Positions 14,674-18,164 of a DNA stretch of 18,164 nt are shown piece by piece; position 1 is the stretch's first letter, and every line of letters starts with the position of its first letter. The position numbers and the translations under genes were made by a program. Location: positions 1 through 18,164 of the forward strand of contig JALVWV010000032.1 in the NCBI GenBank assembly GCA_027023145.1. The letters are read 5' to 3'. This DNA is from Campylobacteraceae bacterium. Lineage in GTDB: Bacteria > Campylobacterota > Campylobacteria > Campylobacterales > Sulfurovaceae. The notes under the pieces were generated by a model that saw only the letters and a list, made by a program, of their open reading frames with translations, did no database searches and had not been told where the DNA came from.

Positions 14674-14689
14674 TACTCCATATTTACCT

Positions 14690-15547
14690 CTACGCTGCCG
14701 TCTCATCCCCCTGCTTCAGAAACAACCGCATAAATTTGGCAATACTCTCTTTCATCTCATTGCGATCGACAACCATATCGATGAGACCATGCTCGAGGAG
14801 GAACTCTGCCCGCTGGAATCCTTCGGGGAGATCAACCCCCACAGTTTGCTTGATCACCCGCTGTCCGGCGAATCCGATCAGGGCACCCGGTTCGGCCATG
14901 ATGATGTCCCCGAGCATCGCAAACGACGCACTCACCCCGCCCATCGTCGGGTCGGTAAGGACGGAGATGTAGGGAAGCTTCGCTTCACTGAGTTTCTGAA
15001 GCGCAGCCGAGGTCTTGGACATCTGGAGCAGACTGTAAGTGCTCTCCTGCATCCGCGCCCCGCCACTGGCGGAGACAATCACCAGTCCGCTGCGGCGCTC
15101 AATGGCACGGTTGATGGCTCGGACGATCTTTTCCCCTTCGACCGAACCGAGGCTCCCCCCCATGAAGGCAAAATCAAACACCACCAGCTCCACAGGCTGC
15201 CCCTCGACGGTACAGCTCCCGCTGACGACCGAGGAGGTACGACCAGTCTTTTTCTTCGACTCATCGATCCGCTTTTTGTAGCTTTTCTTATCGACAAATT
15301 TGAGGGGATCAACCGGTGCTAGAGTCGCATCGTGCTCCTCGAAACTCCCCTCATCGGCCAGCAGTTCGATCCGCGCATCGGCTCCGATCCGGAAATGGTG
15401 CGCACATTTGGGGCACACCTGATGGTGGGATTCCACCTCTTTGTAATACATCAATGAGAGACAATCGGGACACTTCACCCAGTGCGCCGGGGCATCCGCC
15501 TCGTCCGCACGTTTTCGCATTCCACCGAATATACTGCCAAAATTCAT
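14690..15547 (-). CDS. accD: Acetyl-CoA carboxylase carboxyltransferase subunit beta
   Basis: AccD pairs with AccA to move the carboxyl group from carboxybiotin to acetyl-CoA, making malonyl-CoA for fatty acid synthesis in the cytoplasm. The 285 residues match the family length. The N-terminal zinc ribbon has Cys26, Cys29, Cys45 and Cys48 (CPDC, CPKC). The crotonase-fold carboxyltransferase domain follows, with FMGGSLGSVEGEKIVRA, SASGGARMQEST, LTDPTMGGVSASFAMLGD and FAGQRVIKQT, all hallmarks of AccD. AAAGG is 6 bases before the ATG at 15547. It is transcribed alone, with accA not in the window, as is common in this group. Confidence 0.98.
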   Translation of the reverse strand: MNFGSIFGGMRKRADEADAPAHWVKCPDCLSLMYYKEVESHHQVCPKCAHHFRIGADARIELLADEGSFEEHDATLAPVDPLKFVDKKSYKKRIDESKKKTGRTSSVVSGSCTVEGQPVELVVFDFAFMGGSLGSVEGEKIVRAINRAIERRSGLVIVSASGGARMQESTYSLLQMSKTSAALQKLSEAKLPYISVLTDPTMGGVSASFAMLGDIIMAEPGALIGFAGQRVIKQTVGVDLPEGFQRAEFLLEHGLIDMVVDRNEMKESIAKFMRLFLKQGDETAA

Positions 15548-15580
15548 CCGTAACCTTTCTTGCTCGATCTAATGGGGGAG

Positions 15581-15586
15581 ATTATA
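15581..15586 (-). promoter_or_regulatory. -10 box of accD
   Basis: A perfect TATAAT on the minus strand preceded by TGC, 34 bases before the ATG. AT-rich DNA lies upstream in place of a -35 box. Confidence 0.55.
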
Positions 15587-15619
15587 GCATATTTTGGTGG
15601 AGAGTTGCTCTAACAATGA

Positions 15620-16093
15620 TTATTTTCTAACTCTGGCAACTTTTCCGTTATTGATCGTGAGTAAATCCTGAGATTTTATCTTGATCAGTGCAAATACACT
15701 GCCTCCTCCGGTAATGATAAACTCTTTTTCCATGACTTTCTCATCGACGAGATAGGCTGCCGGATACGAAAAAGAGGGAACCCCTCCTGCGGGATAACCT
15801 GTTTTGACCAAGACTTCTTCTGCGGTAGCCAGCCTCGGTCTCTCTATGCCCAGAGCCTTGGAGACCCTGCTGGTGCTTGCCCTGGAATTACCCGAAACAA
15901 TGGCGACGATCAGATCCCCCTTATCGCCAATCATGCATACACTTTTTACGATAGTATCTTTATCTTCTCCCGAAGCCAGAACCGCATCATCGACAGAGTG
16001 GCATGAAGTCTCATAAACCATATGTTGATACTCGACAGACTTGCTGTCCATAAAGTTTTTCAATTTTGTATAATAATCGTTATATGGGTTCAT
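15620..16093 (-). CDS. YbaK/ProX-like aminoacyl-tRNA editing domain protein
   Basis: This is a stand-alone domain of the YbaK/prolyl-tRNA-synthetase-associated family, which hydrolyses wrongly charged tRNAs in trans. The protein has 157 residues, the usual size for the single domain. Seen features are the start HMVYETSCHSVDDAV, TIVKSVCMIGD with Lys50 in the place of the conserved catalytic-region lysine, and the substrate-pocket loop GYPAGGVPSF (99-108), followed by the typical ending strand FIITGGGSVFALIKIKSQDLL. Which misacylated tRNA it clears cannot be told. AAAGG seven bases upstream supports the ATG at 16093; a TACAAT box at 16136-16141 is a possible promoter. It is divergent from the fic gene. 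Confidence 0.85.
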   Translation of the reverse strand: MNPYNDYYTKLKNFMDSKSVEYQHMVYETSCHSVDDAVLASGEDKDTIVKSVCMIGDKGDLIVAIVSGNSRASTSRVSKALGIERPRLATAEEVLVKTGYPAGGVPSFSYPAAYLVDEKVMEKEFIITGGGSVFALIKIKSQDLLTINNGKVARVRK

Positions 16094-16181
16094 CGTTCAA
16101 CCTTTTTTGTATGCTCCCTTTTTTACCTGTGGATTATTGTATCTTATTCTACGTTTTGCATGGCTTTTCTCCCGAAAAACT

Positions 16182-16193
16182 CCAATATGGCAC
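16182..16193. promoter_or_regulatory. Operator-like site upstream of fic, matching the tacAT palindrome
   Basis: On the minus strand it reads GTGCCATATTGG, identical at 11 of 12 positions to the first twelve bases of the palindrome at 17023-17037 (GTGCCAAATTGG). It ends 14 bases before the fic -10 box, where an activator or repressor could act. Confidence 0.4.
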
Positions 16194-16207
16194 CTGAGAA
16201 ACTATGA

Positions 16208-16213
16208 TATAAT
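16208..16213 (+). promoter_or_regulatory. -10 box of the fic gene
   Basis: A perfect TATAAT 44 bases before the ATG at 16257. The ribosome-binding site GAGGAGAATT follows close to the ATG. Confidence 0.5.
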
Positions 16214-16256
16214 TGCAACAGAAAAAAGATATTCCAGTGAAAAATTGAGGAGAATT

Positions 16257-16976
16257 ATGAAACTAAACAGCAATAAAATTAATAAAATTGACACAAGCAA
16301 ACTATCGACTTTTAAGCCAAATAAAGAGTTAGCCTTTTATCTGGCAAAGAAAGACAAGATAGATTTTGTGTACAATACCTCTGCCTTGGAGGGCAATGCA
16401 ATGACCTATCCCGAAGTGCAAACACTCCTGGAAGGTATTACGGTAGGGGGACATTTGTTAAGTGATGAGCAGCAGATACTGAATCAAAACAAAAGCGTAG
16501 AGTACCTTTTCGAATTGATTGAAAAAAAATTATTCAGGCTGGACAAGGATACCTTTACGACACTTCACTCTTTTGTAGCGAGAGAAGAAGCCTTGACGTG
16601 GGGAGTATTTCGAGAGAGTTCTGTTAATATCGGCGGTACAGATTATGAAGTACCTCATGCGGATTTTCTTGAGGGGATTTTCAAGGATGGAATGGAGGAG
16701 ATACAAAAGATTAATCACCCCATCATAAAAGCCATTACGATGTTTCTCTTTGGTGCTAAATGCCAGTTTTTTTATGATGGCAACAAAAGAACATCCAGAC
16801 TGATGATGAACGGTATTCTTATCGAAGCTGGATATCCTATTCTCAATATCAAAGCTAAAGACAAATTAGAATTTAACAGAATGATGGTTGCGTTTTATGA
16901 TGGTGATAATATCACGCCAAGTATTGAGTATTTGATGGAATATTATGTGAAACAGAACAGAAAGTTTGGAGAGTAA
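16257..16976 (+). CDS. Fic-domain protein with Gln in place of the catalytic His
   Basis: The protein has 239 residues from ATG 16257, chosen for its strong GAGGAG site; a longer open frame upstream overlaps the promoter and is not used. Fic enzymes usually transfer AMP to target proteins through HxFx(D/E)GNxxR. Here the motif reads QFFYDGNKRTSR (170-181): the fold, the phosphate-binding GN(K)R and the second Arg are kept, but His is replaced by Gln170. An N-terminal TSALEGN (41-47) matches the inhibitory helix motif (S/T)xxxE(G/N), with Glu45 placed to contact Arg181. The remaining Fic helices are intact (FGAK before the motif, NGILIEAGYPIL after it), so the gene is not decaying. Normal AMPylation is unlikely; another activity or a binding role is possible. 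Base composition is AT-richer than the neighbours. Confidence 0.88.
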   Translation: MKLNSNKINKIDTSKLSTFKPNKELAFYLAKKDKIDFVYNTSALEGNAMTYPEVQTLLEGITVGGHLLSDEQQILNQNKSVEYLFELIEKKLFRLDKDTFTTLHSFVAREEALTWGVFRESSVNIGGTDYEVPHADFLEGIFKDGMEEIQKINHPIIKAITMFLFGAKCQFFYDGNKRTSRLMMNGILIEAGYPILNIKAKDKLEFNRMMVAFYDGDNITPSIEYLMEYYVKQNRKFGE

Positions 16977-17008
16977 AGAGATAATTCAAGTTTTAACACA
17001 TAAAATGC

Positions 17009-17014
17009 TATAAT
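17009..17014 (+). promoter_or_regulatory. -10 box of the toxin-antitoxin operon
   Basis: A perfect TATAAT preceded by TGC. Transcription would start near 17021, immediately next to the palindrome at 17023-17037. Confidence 0.55.
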
Positions 17015-17022
17015 CACAAAAA

Positions 17023-17037
17023 GTGCCAAATTGGCAC
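17023..17037. promoter_or_regulatory. Palindromic operator of the toxin-antitoxin operon
   Basis: GTGCCAA, A, TTGGCAC: perfect 7-base arms around a single base, lying between the -10 box and the ribosome-binding site. Ribbon-helix-helix antitoxins bind such sites to repress their own operon, so TacA with TacT is the expected binder (inference). Confidence 0.6.
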
Positions 17038-17054
17038 ATAAAAAGGAGATACCT

Positions 17055-17324
17055 ATGAATGCAAATACTCCTCGAATAACAGCTAGAGTCGATTATGACA
17101 CACAAGAGCTTTTGTCCAAAGCAGCCGCCATCGTCGGAATATCAAGTATCAACTCATTTGTTCTAACCGCTGCGATTGAAAAAGCAAAAAATATTATCCA
17201 AAAAGAGAATACTCTGAAACTCAGCCATAGAGATGCTATGTTGCTCGCCAAAGCACTGGATGAACCTCAGTCAAACCCACGACTCAAACAGGCCATGCAG
17301 AACTACACATCCAGAACCCAATGA
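17055..17324 (+). CDS. tacA: DUF1778/TacA-type ribbon-helix-helix antitoxin
   Basis: The protein has 89 residues; AAAAAGGAG before ATG 17055 fixes the start. The N-terminal part (RITARVDYDTQELLSKAAAIVGISSINSFVLTAAIEKA) is a ribbon-helix-helix DNA-binding domain of the DUF1778 family. The C-terminal part (LSHRDAMLLAKALDEPQSNPRLKQAMQNY) matches the segment that wraps and blocks TacT-type acetyltransferase toxins. Its last four bases (ATGA) overlap the start of the toxin gene, so the pair is translated together. It should neutralise TacT and repress the operon at the palindrome just upstream. Confidence 0.93.
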   Translation: MNANTPRITARVDYDTQELLSKAAAIVGISSINSFVLTAAIEKAKNIIQKENTLKLSHRDAMLLAKALDEPQSNPRLKQAMQNYTSRTQ

Positions 17325-17821
17325 AAACCGTACCGCTTGACAAAAGCAGACACGATCGCAAGCGTTTTGATTGTGGGATAAAAGCGCTAAATGTCTACCT
17401 GCAGATGATGGCAAATCAACAGTCCGCCCGAGACAACACCCGAACATTTATTCTGGAAGATAAACACAATCCACAATGGATTATCGGCTACTATACACTG
17501 ACCATGACAACGATCGATTTGGGCTCTCTGCCTTTAAAGCTACAGAAAAAACACCGTCTTGCGACTTCAGGAGGACTCATCGCGCGTCTGGCTGTGGACA
17601 AAAGATACCAGGGGCGGGGTTTTGGAGAGTGGTTGTTTGTTGACGCATTGATACGACTGTTAGATGCGAGTAATTCGGTGGCATTTCCTTTGATCGTCGT
17701 CGATGCAAAAGATGGCGCTTTGGCGTTTTATAAAAAATTTGGCTTTCTGACTTTTTTCGATGAAGAGAATAAGTTGTTTATGACGATGGATAGTGTTCGG
17801 AAGAGTTTTGGCGAGAAATAA
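17321..17821 (+). CDS. tacT: TacT-type GNAT acetyltransferase toxin
   Basis: TacT toxins acetylate the amino group of aminoacyl-tRNA and so stop translation. The protein has 166 residues, the usual size. It carries the family start (FDCGIKALNVYLQMMANQQ), the GNAT beta-strand region YYTLTMTTIDLGSLP, the acetyl-CoA-binding loop RLAVDKRYQGRGFG (89-102), VVDAKD (126-131), and FYKKFGF (136-142) with Tyr137 as the expected catalytic tyrosine. All key features are intact, so it should be active. It starts inside the antitoxin stop codon (ATGA overlap). Two YbaK-family tRNA-editing genes lie on either side of the fic-tacAT block. Confidence 0.93.
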   Translation: MKTVPLDKSRHDRKRFDCGIKALNVYLQMMANQQSARDNTRTFILEDKHNPQWIIGYYTLTMTTIDLGSLPLKLQKKHRLATSGGLIARLAVDKRYQGRGFGEWLFVDALIRLLDASNSVAFPLIVVDAKDGALAFYKKFGFLTFFDEENKLFMTMDSVRKSFGEK

Positions 17822-17873
17822 GCCGTTAAAATCTATGAAAGCTGAACAATTTAATCAATCAGGGGACGCGTAG

Positions 17874-17894
17874 GTCGGGGTGCCTCACCCCGAC
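17874..17894. repeat. Hairpin GTCGGGGTG-CCT-CACCCCGAC
   Basis: A perfect 9-bp stem with a 3-base loop (17874-17882, 17886-17894) after the toxin gene. No T-run follows, so it is not a standard terminator, though it could still slow or end transcription. Confidence 0.75.
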
Positions 17895-17935
17895 ATCTGA
17901 TAAGATAATCGAAACGGTTGCAAATTTTAGCTCGC

Positions 17936-17965
17936 TACGAAGCTCCGGCTTCGTAACGCATACCA
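17936..17965. repeat. Hairpin TACGAAGC-TCCG-GCTTCGTA followed by AACGCATACCA
   Basis: A perfect 8-bp stem (17936-17943, 17948-17955). The following AACGCATACCA (17955-17965) is identical to the sequence after the hairpin at 4644-4660, though the stems differ. Confidence 0.8.
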
Positions 17966-17995
17966 TCAGAAGAAGCAAAAGAATTTCAGTTTTTC

Positions 17996-18164
17996 CTACT
18001 GACAAATCCCCACAAACACCGCATCGGTCAATCCAGCCAAATCCTCAGGACTCAACTCAATCTCCAAGCCTCTACGTCCCCCACTGACAAAAATAGTCTC
18101 ATACTCTTTTGCGGAGGAATCGATGATCGTCTTCAGCCTCTTTTTCTGTCCGAGAGGACTGACA
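17996..18164 (-). CDS. ybaK: Cys-tRNA deacylase YbaK/EbsC, C-terminal part (N-terminus outside window)
   Basis: Reading leftward from the window edge, 55 residues end at a TAG at 17996-17998. The segment VSPLGQKKRLKTIID, then EYETIFVSGGRRGLEIELSPEDL, matches the C-terminal third of YbaK/EbsC. That enzyme frees tRNA-Pro wrongly charged with cysteine. The SPLGQKKRL loop is highly typical. This is a different branch of the family from the protein at 15620-16093. The gene starts beyond the window. Confidence 0.85.
   Translation of the reverse strand, partial: VSPLGQKKRLKTIIDSSAKEYETIFVSGGRRGLEIELSPEDLAGLTDAVFVGICQ

Noticed and set aside
14219..14689. CRISPR array or attachment site in the hairpin block
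   Set aside because: The hairpins differ in sequence and spacing, and there is no constant repeat-spacer pattern or integrase.
14564..15322. Plus-strand open frame opposite accD
   Set aside because: It runs through hairpin repeats and then antisense to accD; no domain or start signal is seen.
16107..16256. N-terminal extension of the fic gene
   Set aside because: The upstream codons cover the -10 box and encode an unlikely sequence; GAGGAG directly precedes the ATG at 16257.

Overview
The window looks like chromosomal DNA of a member of the Campylobacterota (the former Epsilonproteobacteria), probably a free-living, environmental one. This is an inference. It rests on the general character of the proteins, on promoters that show a clear TATAAT-like -10 box with no matching -35 box, and on the presence of a MetG plus degenerate Mur-like gene pair that I associate with this group. 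No rRNA, tRNA, CRISPR array or transposase was found.

Layout. (1) 1-1709 (-): a surface lipoprotein, cut by the window edge, with two near-identical Ig-like repeats, a PKD domain and the start of a beta-helix. (2) 1899-3489: a divergent pair, an outer-membrane beta-barrel (-) and a secreted helical protein that looks like a diverged double PilJ/NIT-type sensor (+). (3) 3511-4551 (-): a full-length arginine-kinase-type phosphagen kinase, rare in bacteria. (4) 4669-4759: a heptamer tandem repeat that runs into the stop codon of dbpA (4757-6118, -), a DEAD-box helicase for 23S rRNA. (5) 6218-6769 (-): a Uma2-family nuclease-like protein. (6) 6936-9881 (+): metG, directly followed by a degenerate Mur-ligase-like gene. 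(7) 9989-12550 (+): a FIST-PAS-PAS-GGDEF diguanylate cyclase, possibly on a leaderless mRNA. (8) 12564-13394 (-): PPK2 polyphosphate kinase. (9) 13526-14218 (+): an MBL-fold hydrolase starting with TTG. (10) 14219-14689: about 470 bases without a gene, packed with hairpins. (11) 14690-15547 (-): accD. (12) 15620-18164: a YbaK-like editing protein (-), a Fic protein lacking the catalytic His (+), a TacA/TacT-type toxin-antitoxin pair (+), and the C-terminus of a second YbaK/EbsC deacylase (-), cut by the window edge.

How the parts fit. Several housekeeping genes (metG, dbpA, accD) alternate with accessory ones. Phosphagen kinase and PPK2 would both buffer high-energy phosphate. The right end is an AT-richer accessory patch in which a toxin expected to act on charged tRNA sits between two proteins of the aminoacyl-tRNA editing family. 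A palindrome overlapping the expected tacAT transcription start has an 11/12 match just upstream of the fic -10 box, which suggests shared control.

The signal least explained by ordinary annotation is a family of short hairpins with a CTTCAG core. About ten copies lie between genes. Their stems differ from copy to copy but keep pairing, which points to selection on the fold or to a mobile REP-like element.
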